Below are positions 24,993 to 33,119 of a stretch of 62,684 nucleotides of DNA, piece after piece. Position 1 is the stretch's first letter, and every line of letters starts with the position of its first letter. This stretch comes from Collinsella sp. (GTDB taxonomy: Bacteria > Actinomycetota > Coriobacteriia > Coriobacteriales > Coriobacteriaceae): positions 1 through 62,684 of the forward strand of contig DXLP01000010.1 in assembly GCA_019414645.1 (NCBI GenBank), given 5' to 3'. Made by a program: the position numbers and the translations under genes. Under the pieces are notes generated by a model. It saw nothing but the letters and a program-made list of their open reading frames with translations. It did no database searches and was not told where the DNA came from.

Positions 24993-26660
24993 CTACTCTT
25001 TATGGCTGCCACCTCCCCGCTTGACCAGGAGCGCGACCACGATGAGCGCGGCTCCGGCGACCGCTGCGGCGGCCGCGGCGTACATTGCCATATCGCCAGT
25101 CGAGGGCATAAAGCCTCCGGTGGTAATGCTAGGGGGTGTGCCGGTGGGCGCGTTGATGAGCGACGCCTCCAGGCTGCCCGTCGACCCGTCCGCGCTGTCG
25201 GCGCGCAGGGGCGACTCGGCCGTGATGGTGAGCTTGGGCTTGGCGGCGGCCACCTGGTCGACGTCCAGGCCCTCGGCTTTGACCGTCACGGATCGCGTGC
25301 CCTCGAAGGCGGTGTAGCCCTTGGGCGCCTTGAGCTCGCGGACCTCCAGCTTGCCCGAGTCCACGCCCGAGACGGTCACGCGGCCGTCCTCGCCCGTGGT
25401 GACGGTGGCCTTGCCCTCCGCATCCCACGTGCCATCGGCCGCTAGCGTGCGGCCGCGGTCGTCGGCGATGCTCAGGACCGCCCCGGCAAGCGGCTTGTCG
25501 CCGTCGCTGCCGCGCTTGGTGAGCGCGAGATCCCAGGTGTAGGCGCACGCATCATCGCTCGGCGTGCGAGTGAAGCCGGCATCGCTGAACTGGTCGGCAA
25601 AGGGAGAGCGCGGGTAACGCAGGTAGACCTCGTTGGGGTTGCCCTTCGCGATGCCGTGGTTGCACGCGCTGTTGAGCGGCGCGTTGTACACGGCGACCAC
25701 GCGGGCGCCCGCGGTGAAGGCGTCGGCCCCGCCGAGCGCGGCGATGAGGTCGCCGGTACGCACGGTGAAGGTTCCGTCAACCGCTACCTTGGTGGCGCAC
25801 TGGGCCGTGATGTCGGTCCAGCCCTTCGCTGGTTCGGTGCCGGCGCGACCGTCCTTGCCGGCCGAGACGGCGTCAAAGCCGCCGTCCGCACCCGCCGCCA
25901 CGTACACGCGCATGCTCGCGGCCACCTTGGAGGGGTCGAGCCCCGCGCTCATGGTGTCGACGAACCGCACCGTATAGGCGTCGTAGGCGGTGAGCCCGGC
26001 CGGGACCATGGCAGAGAGGCGCCAGTACAGGTCGTCGGCGACCGTGGCGTCGGCGGCCTTCTGCCAGGCAGCAGTGCTGTCCTCCAGCACGTACTTGGCC
26101 ACCTTAGGCGTCGCGGCCTTGGGCTTGACGGTGACGGCGCTGCCGCCGACCAGGGCCATGATCGGCGCGGTGCCGGCCTCGCCTTGGGCGATGGCGTCGT
26201 CCTTAGCGACGATGAGCCAGTAGCCGCAGGGCAGCTTGGCCGCCGTGCCCGCGTTAAGGGCCACGAACACGGCGCCAGAGCTCTGGAGGGAACGAGCGAG
26301 CTGTGCGCTCAGCGCGCTCGTAAGGTGGGAATCGGTGTTGAGCCACTCGGCAGCTTCCTGCGCGGTGGTCTGGGAATTGGGCATGCCGGCGCTGTGCAGC
26401 ACAGGCAGCGCGGCGTCGCGCACGGCGTCGCTTGCCCAGGCGAGGTCGGTGGCGATCTTGGCGTCGCTGTCGCCGTCGACGACGCTGGCACTAAAGATCT
26501 GGTAGGCGTCGTAGCTGCGCGCCACGGTGCCGCTCACCGTGATGGAACCGGTCGAGGTCGGCGCGGCCTGCGCGGATGCGGGGAACACAACCGCGCAGGT
26601 GCCGATCAGGAGGGTAAGCAGCGCAAACAAGATCGGGAAGGAGCAAACTTTCTTATTCAC
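24993..26660 (-). CDS. LPxTG-type minor pilin with SpaA-like domain (MPSTG signal)
   Basis: The 555-residue protein has a signal peptide (to about SAQAAP), an N-terminal pilin domain, the Lys-rich strand VTVKPKAATPKVAKYV, and a SpaA-type domain with E-box KLEVRELKAPKGY. The sorting signal is MPSTG at about residue 518, with membrane helix and basic tail. The best start is the GTG at 26660, placed eight bases past GGGAGG and overlapping the adhesin stop, so the two are translationally coupled. The GC content is much higher than in the major pilin and adhesin, so the three pilin genes may have separate histories. Its role as basal or accessory pilin is inferred. Confidence 0.87.
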   Translation of the reverse strand: MNKKVCSFPILFALLTLLIGTCAVVFPASAQAAPTSTGSITVSGTVARSYDAYQIFSASVVDGDSDAKIATDLAWASDAVRDAALPVLHSAGMPNSQTTAQEAAEWLNTDSHLTSALSAQLARSLQSSGAVFVALNAGTAAKLPCGYWLIVAKDDAIAQGEAGTAPIMALVGGSAVTVKPKAATPKVAKYVLEDSTAAWQKAADATVADDLYWRLSAMVPAGLTAYDAYTVRFVDTMSAGLDPSKVAASMRVYVAAGADGGFDAVSAGKDGRAGTEPAKGWTDITAQCATKVAVDGTFTVRTGDLIAALGGADAFTAGARVVAVYNAPLNSACNHGIAKGNPNEVYLRYPRSPFADQFSDAGFTRTPSDDACAYTWDLALTKRGSDGDKPLAGAVLSIADDRGRTLAADGTWDAEGKATVTTGEDGRVTVSGVDSGKLEVRELKAPKGYTAFEGTRSVTVKAEGLDVDQVAAAKPKLTITAESPLRADSADGSTGSLEASLINAPTGTPPSITTGGFMPSTGDMAMYAAAAAAVAGAALIVVALLVKRGGGSHKE

Positions 26661-29600
26661 GACGCTCGCCTCCCTTCGCATTCGCCTTGCGACGAATGTG
26701 CATCCAGGCTGCAGCAGCGCAAAGCACCGCCGCGCCGGCAAGGTAGGTCAGTGTGATGCCCGACATACCAGAAAGGGGCAAAGAGGTGGAGTAGGTGTTG
26801 ATGAAGGTGGGGGTGGACTCGGGCTTGGTGCCGTCGAAGTTGACAGGATGCTGGTCTTTCGTGGCGATATCCTTGCCGTCGGCGTCCTTGATCTTGGTGT
26901 AGGTCACCGACTCGGCCTCGATCGAACCGTCCTCCTGGTCCTTCATCCTGACATCAAATCGATAGACCGACTTGTCGTACTTATATTGCGAGAACCACGA
27001 AACCTCTGCACTCTCGCGCACGTAGTACGTAAAGTCTTTGCAAGCACCACGACCCGGATCATCGGATTCCTTCTGCTTCAAGTCTTTAAGGCCGTACTCA
27101 ATATTGGAGAAATAAAGCTTCTGGGGATTGTCGCCGCCGGCTTTGGTCGTAACCCTCTCGGCACTATTGAACTTATCGTTATCCGCAAACTCGAGCGTGA
27201 ACTCCTTCATCTCGCCGCCCTTGACGACCTTGGTTGCCGCAGGCTTCCAGGAGCCGAGAGAAGTATAGGGCTCAATTTTGTTGATAAAGGTAGGGTTATC
27301 ATTGTCACCGATAACGACCGTAGTCGTCGTGTCATCCGACGAGTTGTTATCCGATGGACGCGTAACGGAGTAGTTTGCGCGATCAAGTTCTACGAAATCC
27401 TGATTCCCCTCGGCCTTTTTAGAGACGGTGACTTTATTCACCTTGTAATAATTAATAGGAATCGACATGAGATGGTCAGTTTTGTATGAATTGCTATCGA
27501 CTGTTGCCACGATCTTGTAAATGGTCTTATCGAATTTGGTATCCAATTCGTTGTCGCCGCTGATGGGCTCCTCAACTAGATAGAAAACATACAGCCCCGA
27601 AGAATAGTCCTTGCCAGAGTCGAAGGTGATACTGCCGGTTGACGGATCAACAGTTGCCTCACCTGCAACGATGCAATCGCCCATATCAATTGTGCCGTCA
27701 TCTTTCCAAGAAGGTGCTGTATCGCCATCCTGACGCAGCAGCATAAACTTGTATCCGTGTCCGCTAAGGCTTTGCGAGACATCATCTTTTTTAAGCACCT
27801 TGGTGGCGATGAGCTTCATGTTCGGATAAACGCTCAGCTCAGCGACCTCGCCAACGGTGAGATCGCCGTTGGTCATGATGCCGCCGCCATGGGTGTACGA
27901 GTAGTTGCCACTGATGATGGTCGTAGCTGCCAATTGCGCCTTTTCTACGGTCTCATCAGTCGGATGGGCCTCCAAACCGAACATGTACTTGGCCTCGGCA
28001 CCGCCGTTGGCATCGATGGTTATCTTCGTTTTATCGCAAGTGCCCTGCCAGCCAGCTGAGCCGCCGCCGAGCATCTTGCCGAGCACAACTGCAACCGTCT
28101 TATTGCTGTCATTCTTGCGCACGAGGAAGAAATCCTTGTGGCCGGCTTCTTTGAAGTCTTTGGTAATGTAGTCAGGATTGCTGTCCTCGTTCTTGCCATT
28201 ACCACCGGCAGACATGTGATCACTTAAACCATTATCCGTATTGTTGTAGATTGCGGCACCATTTGAGTGCGAAACAATTGTCTCGCCCGTAGGGCAGGCA
28301 CCGATGCCACCACCCCAGCCGCCGGCCTCATTATCAGTAATCAGCGTCCTTACGATGTTAAGCTTGCCGTCCTTTTGGACAAAGACGCCACCGCCGCCCC
28401 AATCGCCGCCACGGCTCTCACCCGTCATGGTCTTGTTGTTGGTGATGTAAACCTTGTTGAACGCGCCCGGCTCAGTCCCAATATCGCCGGTAGTACTGGT
28501 GGAAATACGGAGACCACCGCCCTCGGCGTTTACAGATTCGTTACCGGCAATCGTGCCGCCTGTCATTTTAAACGTAATCGCCTGGTTCCAGAATCCAGCG
28601 TAGATTCCGCCACCGGCCTCTTTGGAGTAATTGGCAGTAACGGATCCACCCGTCATGGTTAACGTCCCTCTGTGCGTGCATGCAATTCCGCCGCCGCCAA
28701 GCAGACCGAAGTTGTAAAGATTGGAATCAGTAATCCAAGCGTCAACTCGATTGTTGGTAATATTGGCAGATCCGCCGATGGTGACGTTCGCGCCCTTGGT
28801 ATAAATACCGCCACCGTATCCGCCGTCTCCAGTGTCACCGCCGCAGCTGTTGCCGCCGATGCCCTTAGCGTACGTAGCGTTACCCGAGATGACACCGCCG
28901 GAGAGATCCAACGTGACACCTCTGTCGGCAAAAATGCCACCACCGGAAGCAGCCTTATTCGCTGCAATCACGCCGCCAGTCATATTGAGTGAACCCTTTG
29001 CCATGCACAGGCCACCGCCCCAGCCGCCGCCGTTGCCGTTGGTGACGTAACCGCCCGCGATTTTGACCGTACCCTCGGAATAAATCACATGACCGTCGTT
29101 ACTCAGGTTGGCAGCCGTGGTAATCATGCCGCCCTTGAGATCGAGCGTGCAGTCCGCTTCAACGTTGACCACATACTTTACGGAACCGCTTTCCGATGCT
29201 GCATCAATAGCGCCAAAGCCCGTAACGACATGCTCGTACGTAGTCTCGGTGGTGCCAAGTCCATTTGTATTGGGCGTGCTCTTAGTCTCATAGTAAGTAA
29301 GACTCTTAGGAGTGCTGTTATTAGAGCCGCTTCCTTTTTCCCACTTCATACTCGCAGGCTGACCCGCCGGCGTATTGGCCGTATCGACCGGTCTTGGTAC
29401 ATCCTTTGTTTTTTTGCTTAAATCCTCGATAGTGAGTGTGGCTCCGTTTTTGACCACAAAGAAGGAGTCTAAGCCGCCAGAACGGTTACAGAGCATGTTG
29501 CCGTTAAGATCGATGGTGGTGTTTTTGGTGATTTTAATCTGCTGATTCGAATAGGCAGAACCCGTCAGTTGGAACTTGCCGCCGCTGCCGAATTTCCCAG

Positions 29601-30033
29601 AAACATCACCATTTACCTCGGCATAGTCATCGTCACTGACGCTGGCGGGGGCAATTGCGTTTTCGTCGCTATTTTCATCATCAGAAGTCTGTGCGTCGGA
29701 AGGCTGCGCGGCGCCCTCGGCCTCCGCGTCATCGGCTGTCGAGTCTGGTGCAACGGTATCCTCGTTCGCCTCATTCTCGGCATCGCCGCTATTCAGCTTT
29801 TCGGTATCCCCGTTGTTGGTGTTGTCTACATCAGTAGACTCACTTGAGGAACCCCCCCCCATCACAGTTTCCTCGGCAGAAACTGTCTGGGCATCGTTGG
29901 CAATGGCCTGCGAGATCGGGGGCATGACGAGCGACAGTACCAGGCTCAAAACGGAGGCTCCGCACAAAACGCCTGCCAGTACACGGCGCGTCGCTTTTTT
30001 ACTCTGCTTAGTTTCTTCTGAATTCGCTTTCAT
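26653..30033 (-). CDS. large LPLSG-anchored pilus tip adhesin with beta-helix repeats
   Basis: The 1126-residue protein starts with a signal peptide (to about residue 47), then a Ser/Asp/Glu-rich linker (50-140). From about 280 to 720 it has Gly-rich repeats such as MTGGVIAANKAASGGGIFA, typical of a right-handed beta-helix of the polymorphic-membrane-protein kind. Two or three FctA/Cna-like pilin linkage domains follow, and LPLSG starts at residue 1085 before the membrane helix. The ATG at 30033 has a GGAGGAG site. A G9 run at codons 58-61 makes it a phase-variation candidate. It is the first gene of the pilus operon and is probably the tip protein that contacts the host. Confidence 0.88.
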   Translation of the reverse strand: MKANSEETKQSKKATRRVLAGVLCGASVLSLVLSLVMPPISQAIANDAQTVSAEETVMGGGSSSESTDVDNTNNGDTEKLNSGDAENEANEDTVAPDSTADDAEAEGAAQPSDAQTSDDENSDENAIAPASVSDDDYAEVNGDVSGKFGSGGKFQLTGSAYSNQQIKITKNTTIDLNGNMLCNRSGGLDSFFVVKNGATLTIEDLSKKTKDVPRPVDTANTPAGQPASMKWEKGSGSNNSTPKSLTYYETKSTPNTNGLGTTETTYEHVVTGFGAIDAASESGSVKYVVNVEADCTLDLKGGMITTAANLSNDGHVIYSEGTVKIAGGYVTNGNGGGWGGGLCMAKGSLNMTGGVIAANKAASGGGIFADRGVTLDLSGGVISGNATYAKGIGGNSCGGDTGDGGYGGGIYTKGANVTIGGSANITNNRVDAWITDSNLYNFGLLGGGGIACTHRGTLTMTGGSVTANYSKEAGGGIYAGFWNQAITFKMTGGTIAGNESVNAEGGGLRISTSTTGDIGTEPGAFNKVYITNNKTMTGESRGGDWGGGGVFVQKDGKLNIVRTLITDNEAGGWGGGIGACPTGETIVSHSNGAAIYNNTDNGLSDHMSAGGNGKNEDSNPDYITKDFKEAGHKDFFLVRKNDSNKTVAVVLGKMLGGGSAGWQGTCDKTKITIDANGGAEAKYMFGLEAHPTDETVEKAQLAATTIISGNYSYTHGGGIMTNGDLTVGEVAELSVYPNMKLIATKVLKKDDVSQSLSGHGYKFMLLRQDGDTAPSWKDDGTIDMGDCIVAGEATVDPSTGSITFDSGKDYSSGLYVFYLVEEPISGDNELDTKFDKTIYKIVATVDSNSYKTDHLMSIPINYYKVNKVTVSKKAEGNQDFVELDRANYSVTRPSDNNSSDDTTTTVVIGDNDNPTFINKIEPYTSLGSWKPAATKVVKGGEMKEFTLEFADNDKFNSAERVTTKAGGDNPQKLYFSNIEYGLKDLKQKESDDPGRGACKDFTYYVRESAEVSWFSQYKYDKSVYRFDVRMKDQEDGSIEAESVTYTKIKDADGKDIATKDQHPVNFDGTKPESTPTFINTYSTSLPLSGMSGITLTYLAGAAVLCAAAAWMHIRRKANAKGGERRE
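29852..29860 (-). repeat. homopolymeric G9 tract inside the tip adhesin gene
   Basis: The coding strand reads AT followed by nine G then TTCC, at codons 58-61, directly after the signal peptide region. Adding one G brings a TGA four codons later, and losing one G brings a TAG about nine codons later. Confidence 0.9.
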
Positions 30034-30491
30034 CGATGTCTCCTCCCCAAGAGACCGCGATCTTGCTCTTTCACCATCAAACGTATCTGCGCAATCTGTA
30101 ATTGCGCTCGTTTAGTAATGCAATTATAACGATTGTTTAAACATCTGAGCAACAAAACCGACATTTTTGTAGCGAGTTCTCAATTCTCTTGACATTTGCT
30201 CAGATTTACCTTCGTTTATTCGCTATCTATTTTTTATTTCTGCTGGTAATTTAGTTGCGTATTATTTTTTAATGGCATTAGATTTATTTGCACAACATTT
30301 TGCTCAAGAGCAAACATCCTGTGAACGGTCGAAAATCGACCGTGAGCGGTAGGTCATTAACCGTGATGAATATCCTACCAAATTGATGAGAATATCTTAA
30401 ACCCATCGGTGGTTAGAAGTATGATGTTCAGACAACAATATTTGAATTTTCCCACAGATTTTAGGTATCAATTCGCCCAAATCGCCTGAGG
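30034..30491. other. AT-rich upstream region of the pilus operon
   Basis: This 460-base stretch has no supported gene and is clearly richer in A and T than the rest of the window. It contains the predicted pilus promoter (30123-30152), a 10-base inverted repeat (30143-30152 with 30196-30205), and two perfect hairpins (TTGCTC-AA-GAGCAA near 30300 and ACGGTCGA-AAA-TCGACCGT near 30325). Confidence 0.6.
30123..30152 (-). promoter_or_regulatory. predicted promoter of the pilus operon
   Basis: On the minus strand a consensus TATAAT (30123-30128) is preceded, after 18 bases, by TTGCTC (30147-30152). Transcription would start about 80 bases before the adhesin ATG. The -35 box lies inside one arm of the 10-base inverted repeat. 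Confidence 0.6.
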
Positions 30492-30526
30492 CCACCGCAA
30501 AAGAGCCTGCCCCCTTCTGCGGTGGT
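30492..30526. repeat. interspersed palindrome family B, diverged copy 2
   Basis: CCACCGCA pairs with TGCGGTGG around AAAGAGCCTGCCCCCTTC. It lies just past the stop of the HAD phosphatase gene. Confidence 0.65.
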
Positions 30527-30538
30527 TCTCCCCCAGCG

Positions 30539-31360
30539 CTACAGCAGATGTTCCTCGATAAAGATCGCGATGCCGTCTTTGTCGTTGCTGGCGGTTACAA
30601 AATCGGCGGCGGCGCGGGTGGCGGCGCTGCCGTTTGCCATGGCCACGCCCACGCCGGCGTCAGCCACCATGCAGGTGTCGTTATCGGCATCGCCAAACAC
30701 GCAGATGTCCTGGAGCTCCATGCCGTTGAGCTCCGCCACGCGCACAAGGCCGCGCGTCTTGGACACGCGCGGATCCATGAACTCGTAGAGCCGCTGCGTG
30801 GTTTGCAGAGCCGCCGCCTTAACAGTGTTATCGGCAAACGTCGACGCCCGCTCAATCACCCGCGGCATTACCTCGGGCGCCATGGTAAACATCACCTTGG
30901 GCTGCGGCTCGCGCAAAAACTCGGCAAAATCGACCACCTGGTAGGGCACGCCATCGACGCGCGACAGGTGCTCGACGCACGCGTTGCTCTCGGGCACGTA
31001 GAACACGCCGTCTCGGGGGCAGACGGGCGTTGCCGGAAGGTCCGCCATGTGCTTGCAGATGCGCGCGATGGTCTCGCCCGGCAGCGGATAGCTCAGCTCG
31101 TTGATGTCGTGTGCGCGGTCGATGACCTCGGCGCCACCGCAGCCCACGAGCACATCCACCAGGCCTTCGATGCCCCAGAGCTCGTACATGGCCTCGGTCG
31201 CGTGGGCGTCGCGCCCGGTGCACAGGCCAAAGAGCACGCCGCGCTCGCGCAGGGCGCGGATCGCCGCCACGGTGCGCGGGGACACCGTGTGCCGGCTCGT
31301 GAGCAGCGTGCCGTCGATATCGCAGAACACGGCTTTGATGTGGCTGAAGGTGGTGTCCAT
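30539..31360 (-). CDS. Cof-type HAD family phosphatase
   Basis: The 273-residue protein is a haloacid-dehalogenase phosphatase of the Cof type, which remove phosphate from sugar phosphates or nucleotides. Motif I is FCDIDGTLLTS near residue 12, motif II the Thr/Gly in LCTGRD, motif III a Lys in RVSKTRG, and motif IV FGDADND. The cap between about 85 and 190 is of the C2 type. The frame extends to 31609, but the ATG at 31360 begins the homology and follows AGAAAGG. Its substrate is unknown and it is not obviously co-transcribed with a pathway. Confidence 0.9.
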   Translation of the reverse strand: MDTTFSHIKAVFCDIDGTLLTSRHTVSPRTVAAIRALRERGVLFGLCTGRDAHATEAMYELWGIEGLVDVLVGCGGAEVIDRAHDINELSYPLPGETIARICKHMADLPATPVCPRDGVFYVPESNACVEHLSRVDGVPYQVVDFAEFLREPQPKVMFTMAPEVMPRVIERASTFADNTVKAAALQTTQRLYEFMDPRVSKTRGLVRVAELNGMELQDICVFGDADNDTCMVADAGVGVAMANGSAATRAAADFVTASNDKDGIAIFIEEHLL

Positions 31361-31454
31361 GGGGGCCTTTCTGGGATGTGCGGCGGTGTGGGGTGTATTC
31401 GTGAACGGCGTACATGGTATACCAAGGCACAGGCGCGGCCCGTCAAAGCAAAAA

Positions 31455-31487
31455 CCACCACAAAGGTGCCTGGCCCCTTTGCGGTGG
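31455..31487. repeat. interspersed palindrome family B, copy 3
   Basis: CCACCACAAAGG pairs with CCTTTGCGGTGG, one mismatch, around TGCCTGGCC. A family A palindrome follows 18 bases later. Confidence 0.8.
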
Positions 31488-31505
31488 AAGTGACGTTTGC
31501 GGGCC

Positions 31506-31570
31506 AAACCATCACAACATTCGATGTTTTTCGGCAAAATCGCGATTTTCATCGAATGTTGTGATGGTTT
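31506..31570. repeat. interspersed palindrome family A, copy 2
   Basis: AAACCATCACAACATTCGA is perfectly inverted at the other end (19 pairs). The element ends one base before the MFS stop codon, so it is in the 3' untranslated part of that transcript. Confidence 0.88.
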
Positions 31571-31571
31571 C

Positions 31572-32852
31572 TTACCGCTTTGCGGCACGATCCAGATGCC
31601 GGCGTCCAAACAGCAGCAACGCCGCGGGAACCGCCGTCACGACCATGCCCGCCCCTACGAGCGTCTGCTGCACGCCAAATGTCGCCGCCAGCCACGGGGC
31701 AATCGCCAGCGGCGCCACGCCGGCAAACATATTGCCAAAGCCCATGACCGAGTTCACGCGACCGAGCTGCTCGAGCGGAGCCGTCGTTTGCACAATGGTG
31801 TTGTGGAGCGGGTTGACGACACCCCAAGCTATGCCCAGGGCGATCTGGCCGACGAGGGCCACGCCCACGTACGGTGTCCCCACATAGAGCAGGCTTCCCA
31901 GGCCCACGGACATGAGCGCCACGAGCAGCGTTTTTAGGTTTACCAAGTGCGGCGGCATCCGGAGCGCGACCATGGCGCCCAGCACCGCGCCGACACCGCA
32001 GGCCGACGAGAGCCAGCCCATCCACTCAACGCCAACATGCAGAACATCGCGATAGAAAAACGACTCGAGCGGATCGAAGGCTCCGTAGCCAAAGTTCGAA
32101 AGAAAAATGATGCAAAACAGCAGGGTGAGGACGCTGTTGGTAAAGACCGTCTTGATGCTGGCTGCGAAGGTGGCGCGGGCGGACGTGCTGGGGTTGGAGC
32201 TTTGTCCCGCACGTTCCCCTTCCTCTGCCGAATCGGCATCCGCATCCCCGGCGACATGGCTGGTCTGCGGCCTAAAGCCCCAACCGACGACGAACGCCAG
32301 CACAGTAAAGAGCATCATGAGCACGAACACCGCGCGCGACGACGCAGCCGCCGCGACAAAGCCGCCCAGCGTGGGGCCAACGATGATACTCACATTTGAG
32401 AACATGGCGATGGCGGAGTTGATGTCTTTGAGCTCGACGGGATCATCGGTGAGGTAGGCCGGATAGGATGTAGCAATGGGCTGGGCGAATCCCATCGTAA
32501 AGCCTAGAAACACCGCGCCGAGCAGGACGACGCCGGTCGCGCTACCAAAGGCGATGATTGCCGTGCCAGTTGCGAGCGCGCCGATGATGCTCAGCAAGAA
32601 ATGGCGGCGCGGACCCCATGCGTCAAGCGCAGCGCCACCCGCAAAGGATCCCAGGATCACAAAGACGTTCATAAACAGGACCGCCAGCGATGTCGCGACG
32701 ACCGAGGCATCGTCCGCATAGGTAAGCGTTCCGATGACGCCGATAAAATAACTGGTCTGAAACCCGGTGTAAATGAGAAAGCGCATAGCCACCAGGCGTT
32801 TAGCCTGCGCGGACAGCGATGAGCGGACTTTTGGGAATACAAGCGTGGGCAT
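31572..32852 (-). CDS. MFS transporter
   Basis: The 426-residue protein has about twelve hydrophobic helices with the MFS loop signature GGAALDAWGPRRHFL between helices 2 and 3. A charged cytoplasmic loop of roughly 30 residues (GDADADSAEEGERAG) separates the two halves. The ATG at 32852 (MPTLVFPK) has a TTAGGAGCA site; the upstream frame to 33089 lacks homology. The layout suits a multidrug or metabolite efflux pump, but the substrate cannot be read from the sequence. It is probably a single-gene unit. Confidence 0.85.
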   Translation of the reverse strand: MPTLVFPKVRSSLSAQAKRLVAMRFLIYTGFQTSYFIGVIGTLTYADDASVVATSLAVLFMNVFVILGSFAGGAALDAWGPRRHFLLSIIGALATGTAIIAFGSATGVVLLGAVFLGFTMGFAQPIATSYPAYLTDDPVELKDINSAIAMFSNVSIIVGPTLGGFVAAAASSRAVFVLMMLFTVLAFVVGWGFRPQTSHVAGDADADSAEEGERAGQSSNPSTSARATFAASIKTVFTNSVLTLLFCIIFLSNFGYGAFDPLESFFYRDVLHVGVEWMGWLSSACGVGAVLGAMVALRMPPHLVNLKTLLVALMSVGLGSLLYVGTPYVGVALVGQIALGIAWGVVNPLHNTIVQTTAPLEQLGRVNSVMGFGNMFAGVAPLAIAPWLAATFGVQQTLVGAGMVVTAVPAALLLFGRRHLDRAAKR

Positions 32853-33025
32853 GGGTGCTCCTAATCGCATACGAATAGCGGGCAGCGGCCATTCATCCGC
32901 TGTCCATTGGCTCAATCTATCCGTATGCCTGACTAGGGTCGCATCGAACCCCTTCCGTCTTTCCGCCCAGCATGAACTACTTGGTAGATTGTAAGGCATG
33001 TCCCAACCATCTACCAAAGCAAAAA

Positions 33026-33058
33026 CCACCACAAAGGTGCCTGACCCCTTTGTGGTGG
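33026..33058. repeat. interspersed palindrome family B, copy 4
   Basis: CCACCACAAAGG pairs perfectly with CCTTTGTGGTGG around TGCCTGACC. Confidence 0.82.
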
Positions 33059-33076
33059 AAATGGCGTTTGCCCAGA

Positions 33077-33119
33077 TAAAACCTGCCAAAACAAACCTGT
33101 CCCTTTTTGGCAGGTTTTA
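33077..33119 (-). terminator. inverted repeat at the moaC-mobB stop codon
   Basis: TAAAACCTGCCAAAA pairs with TTTTTGGCAGGTTTTA, and the right arm includes the stop codon of the moaC-mobB gene. The loop holds CCTGTCCC, the same core as the family B palindromes. On the minus strand the distal arm ends in TTTTA, so it probably acts as a terminator. Confidence 0.6.

Noticed and set aside
30143..30205. a definite invertible promoter for the pilus
   Set aside because: The arms are only 10 bases, no invertase gene is near, and inversion would keep the same -35 box, so it is listed only as a weak finding.
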